A stretch of DNA of 9,550 nucleotides from Pseudomonadota bacterium. Lineage in GTDB: Bacteria; Pseudomonadota; Alphaproteobacteria; Rhodospirillales; 2-02-FULL-58-16. Below, in pieces: positions 1-7,937 of this stretch. The stretch lies in the NCBI GenBank assembly GCA_022572335.1, contig JACZWD010000100.1, forward strand, positions 1 to 9,550, written 5' to 3'. Below the pieces are notes generated by a model, which saw nothing but the letters and a program-made list of their open reading frames with translations, was not told the DNA's origin and did not search any database. Position 1 is the stretch's first letter, and every line of letters starts with the position of its first letter. A program made the position numbers and the translations under genes.

Positions 1-583
1 CCACCGGCTTGCCTGATCCCGCCTCGTAGATGTGGATCGGCAGGAAGCAGCGCGTATCGTAATGGGCGTGGAACAGCGACAGTTGCTGGTTGCCGTGGAC
101 CGCGTCCACGGTGTCGTCGATGTCGAGGGTGATCGACGCCGGCGGGCGGGCGAAGCTGGCGCAGAACAAATCCACCATCGCCGCCATCATGCGCGCGATC
201 TCGATCCTCGACGGCACATTCTCCAGCCGCGACATAGTCGGTTGCGAGCACAGCGGATCGCCCGTCTCCGGCGCCCGGCCGACCGCCATCTTGAAGATGG
301 GATCGTCGCGCAGGCTGTCGCAGTCGTCGGCGTCCGCGTAGCCCGCCGCGATGGCGAACATCCTGAGCTTGAGCATCTCGACCACCGTGTGGTCGATCCG
401 CGCCGCATCGCGCCGGTCGGTCATGCACCCCGCCAGCCGCTCGGCGAGGCGAAGGCCGCGTTCGACCTCGCGCAAAAGCAGCACACCGGCATTCGATGAC
501 AGACGGCCGCCGTCGAAGGCGAGGCTCACCTTCTTGCGCGCGACGGCTGGCAGTTCGAGGGGAAGCAGGCTATCTTTGTCCAT
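1..583 (-). CDS. IS1380-family DDE transposase (N-terminal 194 residues, partial)
   Basis: This reading frame encodes a cut-and-paste transposase of the IS1380 family (DDE domain, group 1) that would act on the ends of its own element. Translation from the ATG at 583 is uninterrupted for 194 codons to the window edge, with no frameshift or stop, so the visible part is intact and the C-terminus is missing only because the window ends. Family features seen are the early FDGGRLSSNAGVLLLREVE block (residues about 23-41), the region around residues 87-120 (DCDSLRDDPIFK, then QPTMSRLEN), and LDIDDTVDAVHG (residues about 153-164), which carries the likely first catalytic aspartate and is followed by the HYDTRCFLPIHIY stretch. 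Only a weak GGAG lies upstream of the start, at a long spacing of about 13 nt, which fits low transposase expression. The remaining catalytic residues lie outside the window, so activity cannot be judged. Confidence 0.85.
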   Translation of the reverse strand, partial: MDKDSLLPLELPAVARKKVSLAFDGGRLSSNAGVLLLREVERGLRLAERLAGCMTDRRDAARIDHTVVEMLKLRMFAIAAGYADADDCDSLRDDPIFKMAVGRAPETGDPLCSQPTMSRLENVPSRIEIARMMAAMVDLFCASFARPPASITLDIDDTVDAVHGNQQLSLFHAHYDTRCFLPIHIYEAGSGKPV

Positions 584-705
584 GGCGGGTGTGGCGCTCC
601 GTGATCGCGTGAATGATCCTGTGAAAACACCAGAATCATACACGAAATCAACGGATTAAACCATGCCCGCCAGCTCAAAATCACCCCGCTCGTGAATAAT
701 CCGGG
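1..705 (-). mobile_element. IS1380-family insertion sequence, 5' part (runs off left edge)
   Basis: The segment holds the N-terminal part of an IS1380-type transposase plus about 120 bp of non-coding leader (584-705). The likely outer end is at 705, where the minus strand begins CCCGGATTATTCACGAGC. The next four bases outward are CTAG (706-709), a candidate for the 4-bp target duplication usual in this family. The other end is outside the window, so neither the terminal inverted repeat nor the duplication can be confirmed. The leader contains a small imperfect hairpin (614-638). The element sits exactly against the stop codon of the neighbouring AsmA-like gene. The family call is firm from the protein; the exact end point is inferred. 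Confidence 0.75.
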
Positions 706-3700
706 CTAGTTTTCGGGAATGTCGTCTTTTTCCTCCGGAAGCTCCGAGGTGGCCGCCCCTTCGCCGAAGATTCGGAAGAAATTGCGCAGGAACCCCGGGG
801 CCAGGATCGACAGCGGGTTCACCGAGACCTCGGGGTCGTCCATGGGACCGGTCATCCGGTAGGTGGCGGCGAAGACGCCGCCGCCCTTCTCGCCGCCGGT
901 GAACAGGGTTCCCAAAAGCGGAATGTGGCCGAGCACGCTGTTGATCACATAGGCCGGCACCACCGTGCCCTCGAAATCCACCACTTCGGCGTCGATGTCG
1001 ATGGTGCCGCCGGCGGTGTACCCCAGGGACACGCCCGTCGCCCTGGCATCGGTCACTTTCAGCATTCCGTCATTAATGGTGAACGGGGCCTCCAGCACGG
1101 TGAAGCTGAGTCCGTTGCCCAGCAAGGCTTCAACGACGCCGGTAAGGGCCAGGATGCTGACCAGCCGGGTCAGGGTCGGAGCCTTGACCACGTTGTAGTT
1201 CTTGATCGTGACCCGCCCGTGCAGCGGCTTGCCCGAGAGGGCATCGTCGAACGTCCCGGAGATGGTCAGGGTGCCACCGACCATGTTTTCATAAAAGTTG
1301 AAGGTTCTGAGCGTCTCCCCCGCGTCGTCGGCGCGGATGGACAGGCTGCGCTTGCCATCGTCGGTGGATTCGATCGTGATCGCAAACCCCTTGTCGGCGG
1401 TGGCCGCCACCAAGCCCCGCAGATGGACGGTCCGCCACCGGCCGCCGTCCTGCACCAGGGTTCCCACGACGCGCCGTATCTGGCGATCCGGCCCCAGCCA
1501 TACCCGGTCCAGATCGGTCGAAAGCGTGTACCGCGGCGCGGCACCTTCCTCCGCCCCCGCCTGCCCGGGGGGGCCGCGCACGAGATCGTCGAAAAAGGGT
1601 TCCAGGTCGAAGCTGGTGCCGTGGAAGCTGGCCGTCCAGCCGCCGTCCGGTGCCGGCTTCAGCGTCCCCTTCATGTCCGTCCTGCCATAGGAGACCTGGG
1701 TGAAGTCGACCCGCTCGAGCCCGGTCCCATCGCTTGTGAACTTGGCCGAGCCGTCGACGGTCAGGTCGCCGGCGGTGACGGCGAACCGCGGGATACCCAC
1801 GATGGCGTCCCCTTGCAGGTTGACCAATACCTCGGCCGTGCCGCTGATCCCCGCGTCCTTGCGCCACCTCAGGGCGGGATAGGAAACGGCGAGGTCGGCG
1901 AGGTCCAGCGTGGCCTCCACCCGGCGGCTGTCATCGTCGAAGACGGTGAAGCGGACCGTCGCGTCCATCGGCCCCTTGATGAAGTCGGCGGAAAAGGGGG
2001 CGAAGTCGAAGCCCAGTTCGCCGACCCGCTGGGCCTCGGTGACACGGCCCTTGAGTTCGTAGCGGGCGCGGAAAGGAGGGTTGTCGGCAAAATTGCGGCG
2101 CAACGCGAATGCGGCCGGAATGGTGCCCAGTTTGACCTGGCCGGTCACGTCCATCCCCTTCTTGTCCACCTTGAGGTCGAGCCGGCCGTCGCGGATACTC
2201 CGGCCCAACAAGGCGCCGGCAAGGGAGAAATCCCGCAACTTCGACGTCGCCGAGACCCGAACCTGGTCCCTGGTCAGGGCGCGTTCGAGGATGAAGTGCA
2301 GCTTCAAGCGGGTGGCCGCGGTGCCGCCGGCGCCGGCCGGCGTGATCCCCACGGTGGAAGCCAAACGCAGGGGTTCGTAGTCGATCAACCTGAGGGAATC
2401 CTTGACCGGCCCGTCGATGAACAGGTCGATGTCGGCAAACTGGTCGATCTGGTCGAGGCCGGTCAGATTGATGGTGCCCTTGCTCAACCTCAGGCCCTTG
2501 GCCTCGCCGTGGGTCACCAGAATATCGAAACGCTCCTGGTTGAACTTCGCCGTGCCGCGGGTCTTGCGGACCTTGGGCATGGGCGCCAGGTAATCCACCG
2601 TCACCCCGTTGAAGTCCAGGCTGCCGGTCACCGACTCCATATGGTAGCCGCCGCTCCCGTCGGCGCGCAGTTCGATGGTGGCGCGCGCTTCGGAGACGAC
2701 GCCGCGGGAAAGGTTGGCGACGGACCATTCCCGGCCGTCGGGTCCCCAGGCCCGCGGCCAGTAGCGGGCAAAATCATCCACCGCCATGTTGCGCAGCACC
2801 CCCTGGGCCCGGATAACCGGTTCGCCCCCGATGCCGTCGACGACGCCGCTGAGGCTGGCCGTCGGCCCCTGGAGGTCGAGGTCGAGGGCGGACACCTCCA
2901 GGCGCTTTTCATGCCCCAGGTAGCGGGCGCGGAGGCGCGCCGATCTCAGCGGCATCCGGTGAATGGTGGGCGCGGGCAGGAACAGCGTCCCCTCCGCGCC
3001 CAGGTCGACGAACAGCTCGTCGACCTCGAGCACCTTGGAGGCACCTTCGTAGCGGCCCCTGAGTTCCAGCTTCGCCACGTCCAGCCTTTGCGCGAGCGGC
3101 CCCGGCAGCACCAGCTGACCGGCGCCGCCGCTCAAGTCGAAGCCCACCGTCTCCACCGCGCCATCGGCCGTCATGCGAAGGGTCACCGTGCCTTCCAGCG
3201 GCAGGTCGAAGGCGCCAAGGGGCTGAAACTCGGGGGAAATGCGCGAAAAGACGGCGGGAACAATCTCGCTGAAATCAACCTCCAGGTCGAGCCGTCCGGT
3301 GGCGGCCCGATAGGTGCCGCGGACCGCGACCTGGGCCTTTTGTCCGTCTACCTCCAGGGCCAGGGAGGCTTCGCCCGTGATGCCGGCGGCGTCGCGCCTG
3401 AGGGTGACACCGGTGGCCGGCGCTTTCCACGACATGTCCAGGCGCCGGTCCTCGATGGTCAGGTCCGCGTCGATGATGGTGAACCGCGACAGATAGCCGA
3501 TGGTGTGGTCGGGATCGGAAGGCGACAGCAGGCCAAGGAGCACCCGCATGAACACCGCGTCCGACGCGCTCTGGTCGATGTCGAAACCGATCTGGAACCG
3601 GCCGTCACGGTGGCGCAGCAGCCGTAACTTGGGGCGGAACACCTCGATGCTCGCCGGCGCCAGCATGCCGCGCATCAGCGCCCTGGTGCTTAACGAGAGC

Positions 3701-3993
3701 GACAGTTCGGGCGCGCTGGCGATGAGCCTTCCGTCCGGCCCGATGGCGCGGACGTTGAGCGCCCGGATGTCGAGGGTGCGCTCCCACCCGGCCCAGGTGA
3801 GGATGGTGTCGTCCAGGCGGATGCGAAAAGCCTGGCGGTCCGCGTTCAACGCGTCCTCGATGTAGGGCGAAAGGAAGGCGAGCGAAACCGGCCCGGACGA
3901 CAGGCGCCAGGCGGCCACCAGCAGGATGATCGCGAAGCCCGCGGCCAGCCCGCCCAGAAGGTGGACCACGCCTCGGAAAGTGTTCTTGATCAG
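706..3993 (-). CDS. AsmA/YhdP-like protein with DUF3971 and AsmA-type C-terminal region
   Basis: This is a large envelope protein of the AsmA-like superfamily (YhdP/TamB group). Members are anchored in the inner membrane, extend into the periplasm, and are implicated in phospholipid transport to the outer membrane. Counted from the proposed start, one N-terminal membrane helix spans residues about 9-29 (VVHLLGGLAAGFAIILLVAAW). A long beta-rich periplasmic body follows. The DUF3971 hallmark DDFARYWPRAWGPDGREW lies near residues 407-424. The C-terminal AsmA block has IPLLGTLFTGG near residues 1024-1034, then GPMDDPEVSVNPLSILAPGFLR. That ending is typical of the family, so the C-terminus looks complete even though an IS abuts the stop. 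There is no ATG near the start. I chose CTG at 3993 because GAGGAG lies 6 nt upstream and the product begins (M)IKNTFRG, directly ahead of the helix. A TTG at 4095 would add 34 unlikely residues and overlap glnE; a GTG a few codons downstream is the other option. Length is about 1095 aa. It is transcribed divergently from glnE. Confidence 0.85.
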   Translation of the reverse strand: MIKNTFRGVVHLLGGLAAGFAIILLVAAWRLSSGPVSLAFLSPYIEDALNADRQAFRIRLDDTILTWAGWERTLDIRALNVRAIGPDGRLIASAPELSLSLSTRALMRGMLAPASIEVFRPKLRLLRHRDGRFQIGFDIDQSASDAVFMRVLLGLLSPSDPDHTIGYLSRFTIIDADLTIEDRRLDMSWKAPATGVTLRRDAAGITGEASLALEVDGQKAQVAVRGTYRAATGRLDLEVDFSEIVPAVFSRISPEFQPLGAFDLPLEGTVTLRMTADGAVETVGFDLSGGAGQLVLPGPLAQRLDVAKLELRGRYEGASKVLEVDELFVDLGAEGTLFLPAPTIHRMPLRSARLRARYLGHEKRLEVSALDLDLQGPTASLSGVVDGIGGEPVIRAQGVLRNMAVDDFARYWPRAWGPDGREWSVANLSRGVVSEARATIELRADGSGGYHMESVTGSLDFNGVTVDYLAPMPKVRKTRGTAKFNQERFDILVTHGEAKGLRLSKGTINLTGLDQIDQFADIDLFIDGPVKDSLRLIDYEPLRLASTVGITPAGAGGTAATRLKLHFILERALTRDQVRVSATSKLRDFSLAGALLGRSIRDGRLDLKVDKKGMDVTGQVKLGTIPAAFALRRNFADNPPFRARYELKGRVTEAQRVGELGFDFAPFSADFIKGPMDATVRFTVFDDDSRRVEATLDLADLAVSYPALRWRKDAGISGTAEVLVNLQGDAIVGIPRFAVTAGDLTVDGSAKFTSDGTGLERVDFTQVSYGRTDMKGTLKPAPDGGWTASFHGTSFDLEPFFDDLVRGPPGQAGAEEGAAPRYTLSTDLDRVWLGPDRQIRRVVGTLVQDGGRWRTVHLRGLVAATADKGFAITIESTDDGKRSLSIRADDAGETLRTFNFYENMVGGTLTISGTFDDALSGKPLHGRVTIKNYNVVKAPTLTRLVSILALTGVVEALLGNGLSFTVLEAPFTINDGMLKVTDARATGVSLGYTAGGTIDIDAEVVDFEGTVVPAYVINSVLGHIPLLGTLFTGGEKGGGVFAATYRMTGPMDDPEVSVNPLSILAPGFLRNFFRIFGEGAATSELPEEKDDIPEN

Positions 3994-4073
3994 CGGACTC
4001 TCCTCTCCCTCCGTCGGCGTCTTGACCGAAGTCGCAGGTTGACGCAGTGTGCGGCAAATCGGAGCAATTGAAA
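3994..4073. promoter_or_regulatory. Divergent intergenic region between the AsmA-like gene and glnE
   Basis: These 80 bp must carry the start signals of both genes if each has its own promoter. Visible elements are GGAG at 4061-4064 (glnE ribosome binding site) and, on the minus strand, GAGGAG just upstream of the proposed CTG start of the AsmA-like gene. TTGAC occurs twice on the plus strand (4022-4026 and 4039-4043), but neither copy has a good -10 partner at 16-18 bp. I therefore cannot name a sigma-70 promoter here, and transcription may use another sigma factor. Confidence 0.35.
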
Positions 4074-7000
4074 ATGCGCCTTTTTTGCTTTGCAACCGGG
4101 CAAAGCAACCTCCCCCATGCCGCCAACCCCGACCGCGCGGCGCTGGGGTTCGAGCGCTGGCGCGAGGCCGTCGCCCAAGCCGGCGATTCCGGCCTCGCCG
4201 ACTTCGCCGAAGCCGTCATGCGGGACGCCGACGGCCGCCGCCTGCTGGAAGCGGTATTCGGCAACAGCCCCCACCTTACGCTCTTGGCGGTGAAGGATCC
4301 CGGGTTCCTGCGCGAGATTCTGACCGAGGGCCCCGACGCCGCCTGCGCCGGGGCGATGAGCGGACTGAGGCGCGCCGGCAACGCCGGTCTCGACGGCGAC
4401 GGGCTGGCCCGCGACCTGCGCGTCGCCAAGCGGCGGGTGGCCCTCGCCGTGGCGGTGGCCGACATCACCGGCGCCTGGTCCCTCGAGCAGGTCACGGGCG
4501 CGCTTTCCGATTTCGCCGAGCTCGCGCTCAGCCGCGCCGCGGGGCACCTGCTGCGCGCCGCCGCCGCCGCGGGCGCCTTCACCCTGCCCGATGCCGACGA
4601 CCCCGAAAAGGGTTCGGGACTGGTGGTCCTCGGCATGGGCAAGCTGGGCGCGCGGGAGCTCAACTATTCCAGCGATATCGACCTCATCGTGCTGTACGAC
4701 ACCGACCGCATCCGCACCGACCGGCCCGAGGAACTGCATACCCATTTCGTGCGCCTGACCCGCAGTTTCGTGCGCCTGATGGACGAGCGCACGGCCGACG
4801 GGTATGTCTTCCGGACCGACCTGAGGCTGCGTCCCGACCCCGGGGCGACGCCTCTGGCCCTGTCCGTGCTGGCCGCGGAAACCTATTATGAAAGCCTGGG
4901 TCAGAACTGGGAACGCGCCGCCATGATCAAGGCGCGGCCGGTGGCCGGCGACCGCGAGGCCGGGGCCGCCTTCCTCGAACGGCTGACCCCTTTCGTCTGG
5001 CGCAAGAACCTGGATTTCGCCGCCATCCAGGACATCCACTCGATCAAGCGCCAGATCGACGCCCACCGGGGCGGCGGCACCATCGCGCTGGCCGGGCACA
5101 ACATCAAGCTCGGCCGCGGGGGAATCCGCGAGATCGAGTTCTTCGTCCAGACCCAGCAGCTCATCTGGGGCGGCCGCGAGCCGGAACTGCGCTGCATCGC
5201 CACCGTCGACGCCCTGCGCGCCCTGGCCGCCAAGGAGCGCATCGCGCCGCAGACCGCGGACGACCTGATCGCCGTTTACCGCTACCTGCGCCAGGTCGAG
5301 CACCGGCTGCAGATGGTGGACGACGAGCAGACCCACACCCTGCCCGCCGACGAGGCCGGATTGCGGGACCTGGCGGTGTTCCTGGGATATGCCGATGCGC
5401 AGGCGTTCGGATCGGACCTGCTGGCGCACCTCAGGCGGGTCGAAACCCATTATTCGGACCTGTTCGAGCACGCGCCCGCCCTCGGCGCCCAAGGCCTGGC
5501 CGCCGGCAATCTGGTGTTCACCGGCAGCGAGGCGGACCCCGAAACGATCAAGACCATCGGGCGCCTGGGGTATAAGAACCCGCAAACCGTCGACGCCGCG
5601 GTACGCGGCTGGCACCACGGGCGCTACCGCGCCATGCGCAGCACCCGCGCGCGAGAGCTGTTGACGGAACTCCTCCCGGCGCTGCTCAAGGCCCTTGCCG
5701 GCACCCCCGAGCCCGACAAGGCGTTCCTGAAATTCGACGAGTTCCTTTCCGCGCTGCCGGCCGGGGTGCAGCTTTTCTCCATGTTCCATTCCAATCCCCA
5801 TCTGCTCGACCTGGTGGCCGAGATCATGGGCCAGGCACCCCGTCTGGCGGCGCACCTGAGCCGCCGGCCCTCGGTCCTGGACAGCGTCCTTACCGCCGAC
5901 TTCTTCGATGCGCCGCCGCCGCCCGCGGCGCTGGCGGGTGAGCTCGACGGCCTGCTCGACCGGGCCGGGGATTTCGAGGACGTGCTGGACAACAGCCGCC
6001 GCTGGGCCAACGACCGCAAGTTCCAGGTCGGCGTGCAAAGCCTGCGCGGCCACCTGGCGCCCAGGGCCGCCGCCGTGGCCCTGAGCAACATCGCCGAGGC
6101 GGCCCTGAACCGCCTGCAGCCGCGCGTCGAGAAAGAGTTCGCCCGCCAGCACGGCCGCGTCGCCGGCTCCGCCATGGCCATCGTCGCCATGGGCAAGCTG
6201 GGGGGGCGCGAGATGACCGCCACCTCGGACCTGGACCTGATATTCATCTACACCGCCGACGAAGGCGCCGCGGCCTCCGACGGGTCCAAGGCCCTGCCGC
6301 CCAGCCAGTACTTCGCCCGCCTGAGCCAGCGCCTGATCGGCGCCGTCACCGCCCAAACCGCCGAAGGGCGGCTTTACGACGTGGATATGCGGCTGCGTCC
6401 CTCGGGCAGCGCCGGACCCATCGCCTGCAGCTACGAGGCGTTTGTCCGTTATCACGAACAGGTGGCCTGGACCTGGGAGCACATGGCCCTGACCCGGGCC
6501 CGCGTGATCGCCGGTCCGGCCGCCTTGCACGGGCTGGTGGACGCGGCCCTCGGCGAGACCCTGACCCGGCCCCGGGACGCCGGGACGCTGCTCACCGACG
6601 TGGCCGGGATGCGGGCGCGCATGGACAGCGAACACCACACCGATCTCATCTGGGAGGTGAAGCACCTGCGCGGGGGCCTGGTCGACGTGGAGTTCATCAC
6701 CCAGTACCTGGAACTCAAACACGCCCACGCCCACCCGGAGATCCTGTCGCCGAACACCAGGACGGCGTTGCGGCGCCTCCGCGACACCGGCCTTCTCAGG
6801 GCCCCGGTCGCCGACGATCTGATCGAGGGCCTGGATCTGTGGCAGGCCATCCAGGGCCTGCTGCGCCTGACCATAGAAGGCGAGTCGCGCCGGGAAGCGG
6901 CCGGCGAAATTCCCCAAGGCCTGCACGATACCCTGGCCAGGGTCGGCGGCGCCGCCGACTTCGCCGCGCTGAAGGAAAAGGTGACGGCCACCGCCGGGCG

Positions 7001-7100
7001 CCTTCACCGCCACTTCGTCGACCTGATCGAAGCCCCGGCACGGGCGGTGGCGGAGCAGCGGTCCGGTCGCGGCCGTAATAGCGGCGGGCCAATCGTGTGA
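4074..7100 (+). CDS. glnE: Bifunctional glutamine synthetase adenylyltransferase / adenylyl-removing enzyme
   Basis: GlnE attaches AMP to, and phosphorolytically removes it from, a tyrosine of each glutamine synthetase subunit, tuning ammonia assimilation in response to PII protein and glutamine in the cytoplasm. The protein shows the expected duplicated architecture. The N-terminal nucleotidyltransferase (deadenylylation half) has GMGKLGARELNYSSDIDL at residues 187-204, with D201 and D203 as metal ligands, and FRTDLRLRP at 246-254. The C-terminal half (adenylylation) has MGKLGGREMTATSDLDL at 706-722, with D719 and D721, and DVDMRLRP at 769-776. Each half is followed by a helical regulatory region. 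At 1008 aa it is slightly longer than the E. coli enzyme (about 946 aa) but complete. I chose ATG at 4074 because GGAG lies 9 nt upstream; GTG at 4047 is an in-frame alternative. It is a single gene, divergent from the AsmA-like gene and convergent with the PDZ gene. All key residues are present. Confidence 0.96.
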   Translation: MRLFCFATGQSNLPHAANPDRAALGFERWREAVAQAGDSGLADFAEAVMRDADGRRLLEAVFGNSPHLTLLAVKDPGFLREILTEGPDAACAGAMSGLRRAGNAGLDGDGLARDLRVAKRRVALAVAVADITGAWSLEQVTGALSDFAELALSRAAGHLLRAAAAAGAFTLPDADDPEKGSGLVVLGMGKLGARELNYSSDIDLIVLYDTDRIRTDRPEELHTHFVRLTRSFVRLMDERTADGYVFRTDLRLRPDPGATPLALSVLAAETYYESLGQNWERAAMIKARPVAGDREAGAAFLERLTPFVWRKNLDFAAIQDIHSIKRQIDAHRGGGTIALAGHNIKLGRGGIREIEFFVQTQQLIWGGREPELRCIATVDALRALAAKERIAPQTADDLIAVYRYLRQVEHRLQMVDDEQTHTLPADEAGLRDLAVFLGYADAQAFGSDLLAHLRRVETHYSDLFEHAPALGAQGLAAGNLVFTGSEADPETIKTIGRLGYKNPQTVDAAVRGWHHGRYRAMRSTRARELLTELLPALLKALAGTPEPDKAFLKFDEFLSALPAGVQLFSMFHSNPHLLDLVAEIMGQAPRLAAHLSRRPSVLDSVLTADFFDAPPPPAALAGELDGLLDRAGDFEDVLDNSRRWANDRKFQVGVQSLRGHLAPRAAAVALSNIAEAALNRLQPRVEKEFARQHGRVAGSAMAIVAMGKLGGREMTATSDLDLIFIYTADEGAAASDGSKALPPSQYFARLSQRLIGAVTAQTAEGRLYDVDMRLRPSGSAGPIACSYEAFVRYHEQVAWTWEHMALTRARVIAGPAALHGLVDAALGETLTRPRDAGTLLTDVAGMRARMDSEHHTDLIWEVKHLRGGLVDVEFITQYLELKHAHAHPEILSPNTRTALRRLRDTGLLRAPVADDLIEGLDLWQAIQGLLRLTIEGESRREAAGEIPQGLHDTLARVGGAADFAALKEKVTATAGRLHRHFVDLIEAPARAVAEQRSGRGRNSGGPIV

Positions 7101-7101
7101 C

Positions 7102-7161
7102 CTTCTTCTTAAGGTAGCGCTTGAGTTCCGACCACCCGACCTTGCCGTCGCCGTCGCCGAC
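7102..7161 (-). other. EF-hand-like codons in frame after the PDZ gene's stop
   Basis: Reading on in the PDZ gene's frame, the 20 codons after the TGA encode VGDGDGKVGWSELKRYLKKK. This fits positions 3-12 of a calcium-binding EF-hand loop (D3, D5, G6, hydrophobic 8, E12) followed by the start of an exit helix. Loop position 1 is V instead of D. The resemblance ends where glnE begins on the other strand. It may be a remnant of a longer C-terminus or a chance product of the GAC-GGC repeat; no start codon or ribosome site of its own is seen. Confidence 0.3.
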
Positions 7162-7596
7162 TCAGCAGACGACGCTGAAGAAGCCGCTCCCGATGTACAG
7201 CCAGGCCCCCGTGAACGACCGGGAAAGAATCTTGAGAATCAGGGAGCCGCCGCGCTTCGTCGTTGCGGCCGCGAACTCGTCGAGGTCGCGCACCAGTTCA
7301 CCATTGACCATAACGACGGCATCGTGTTCGCGCAGCCCCTTCTTCCAGGCGAGGCTGTCGCGTTCAACGCCGACGACCTGAATGCGTATGACCCCGCCGA
7401 ACAATGGAGAGTCCTCGCCAATCGGGCCAAAAGTGGCCCCCGTGAGGCAGCGCGGTGTGCCGTCACCCTCGGGCTCAGGCGCTGCCACACCCTCATCCCA
7501 ACCAGCCCAAGCCTGTGCCGTCAGGCCCAACGTGACCCCGGCGAACAGCGCCGCGATAAGCGCGAGGCCCGCGAATTTGCCTTTCGGTGTGGTCAT
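7162..7596 (-). CDS. Secreted single-PDZ-domain protein of unknown role
   Basis: This 144-residue protein has a clear Sec signal peptide: two lysines at 5 and 7, a hydrophobic core at about 8-25, and likely cleavage after AQAWA at residue 31. After a short acidic/proline linker (residues about 34-48), residues about 67-135 form one PDZ domain resembling those of DegP/DegQ proteases. Its markers are GVIRIQVVGVERDSLAWKKGL, then DAVVMVNGELVRDLDEF and a terminal strand LILKIL...AWLYI. There is no protease domain, so it may bind exposed C-termini of periplasmic or outer-membrane proteins as an adaptor; that is inference. The start is well supported: GGGAGGA lies 6 nt upstream of the ATG, with a sigma-70-like promoter about 20-30 bp further up. 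It ends 61 bp from the convergent glnE stop. The in-frame codons after its TGA read like an EF-hand loop, so the C-terminus may be shortened. No gene name is recognised. Confidence 0.7.
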   Translation of the reverse strand: MTTPKGKFAGLALIAALFAGVTLGLTAQAWAGWDEGVAAPEPEGDGTPRCLTGATFGPIGEDSPLFGGVIRIQVVGVERDSLAWKKGLREHDAVVMVNGELVRDLDEFAAATTKRGGSLILKILSRSFTGAWLYIGSGFFSVVC

Positions 7597-7625
7597 GGGT
7601 TTCCTCCCTATGGAGGTTGCCCCTG

Positions 7626-7654
7626 AGTATACCGCAGGTCGTTTTGAGCACCAA
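7626..7654 (-). promoter_or_regulatory. Sigma-70-like promoter of the PDZ gene
   Basis: On the minus strand, TTGGTG (7649-7654) and TATACT (7626-7631) are separated by exactly 17 bp. The -10 matches TATAAT at five of six positions; the -35 matches only TTG. Transcription would start near 7619, giving a leader of about 20 nt that contains the GGGAGGA ribosome binding site. Confidence 0.5.
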
Positions 7655-7754
7655 TCACGCGCGCGCGGGCGTTCCCGATTGTGAAGATGCGGCGTACCAT
7701 CCGGCTCTCTTGGGCCGCCGTTTTCGTTTGCCCGCCAATGTCCGATTGTGGCCG

Positions 7755-7900
7755 AGGCTGTTGAAGAACTCCTATCGAGCCGATGATGGCGGAATAATGG
7801 AATCAGGAATGTGCCGAGCTTGAATCTTTATTGCTCGGCATGGCGGTGCTACGAATCATTGTTGCGCCGCGCGACCTCGAAAATAGTTTTTCAACAGCCT
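7755..7900. mobile_element. 146-bp MITE-like or IS-derived element with 25-bp terminal inverted repeats
   Basis: The left end (7755-7779) and the reverse complement of the right end (7876-7900) match at 21 of 25 positions. Both begin AGGCTGTTGAA(G/A)AACT and end TCGAG. Ends of this AGGCTGTTGAAAAACT type occur on several IS families, so this is probably a non-autonomous or internally deleted relative. It has no transposase. An 8-bp-stem hairpin lies inside (7812-7840). I see no convincing direct repeat flanking it. A short open stretch in the right half (about 7829-7900) could be a coding remnant but is too short to assign. Confidence 0.6.
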
Positions 7901-7937
7901 GGGCTATGAACGGACGTTCCGAGGGCCGTTGATCTTC

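Noticed and set aside
925..3627. A 900-codon open frame on the plus strand, antisense to the AsmA-like gene
   Set aside because: Its translation is low-complexity, rich in G, R, H and V, with no recognisable domain. It is the expected shadow of a GC-rich gene, whose opposite strand seldom contains stops.
3605..4663. A 352-codon minus-strand frame spanning the AsmA-glnE gap
   Set aside because: It overlaps the real coding frames of both genes, has a skewed Ser/Arg/Ala/Pro composition, and shows no recognisable domain.
3990..7013. A 1007-codon open frame on the minus strand, antisense to glnE
   Set aside because: The glnE frame carries every family motif; the antisense product has no motifs and the composition of a GC-rich shadow.
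7161..7162. CRISPR arrays, tRNA or rRNA genes, phage or defence genes anywhere in the window
   Set aside because: I looked on both strands and saw no regularly spaced repeats, no tRNA-like cloverleaf or rRNA signature, and no protein of those classes other than the IS transposase.
7587..7823. A 78-codon plus-strand frame upstream of the MITE-like element
   Set aside because: There is no good ribosome site, it overlaps the PDZ gene start and runs into the mobile element, and its translation resembles nothing.
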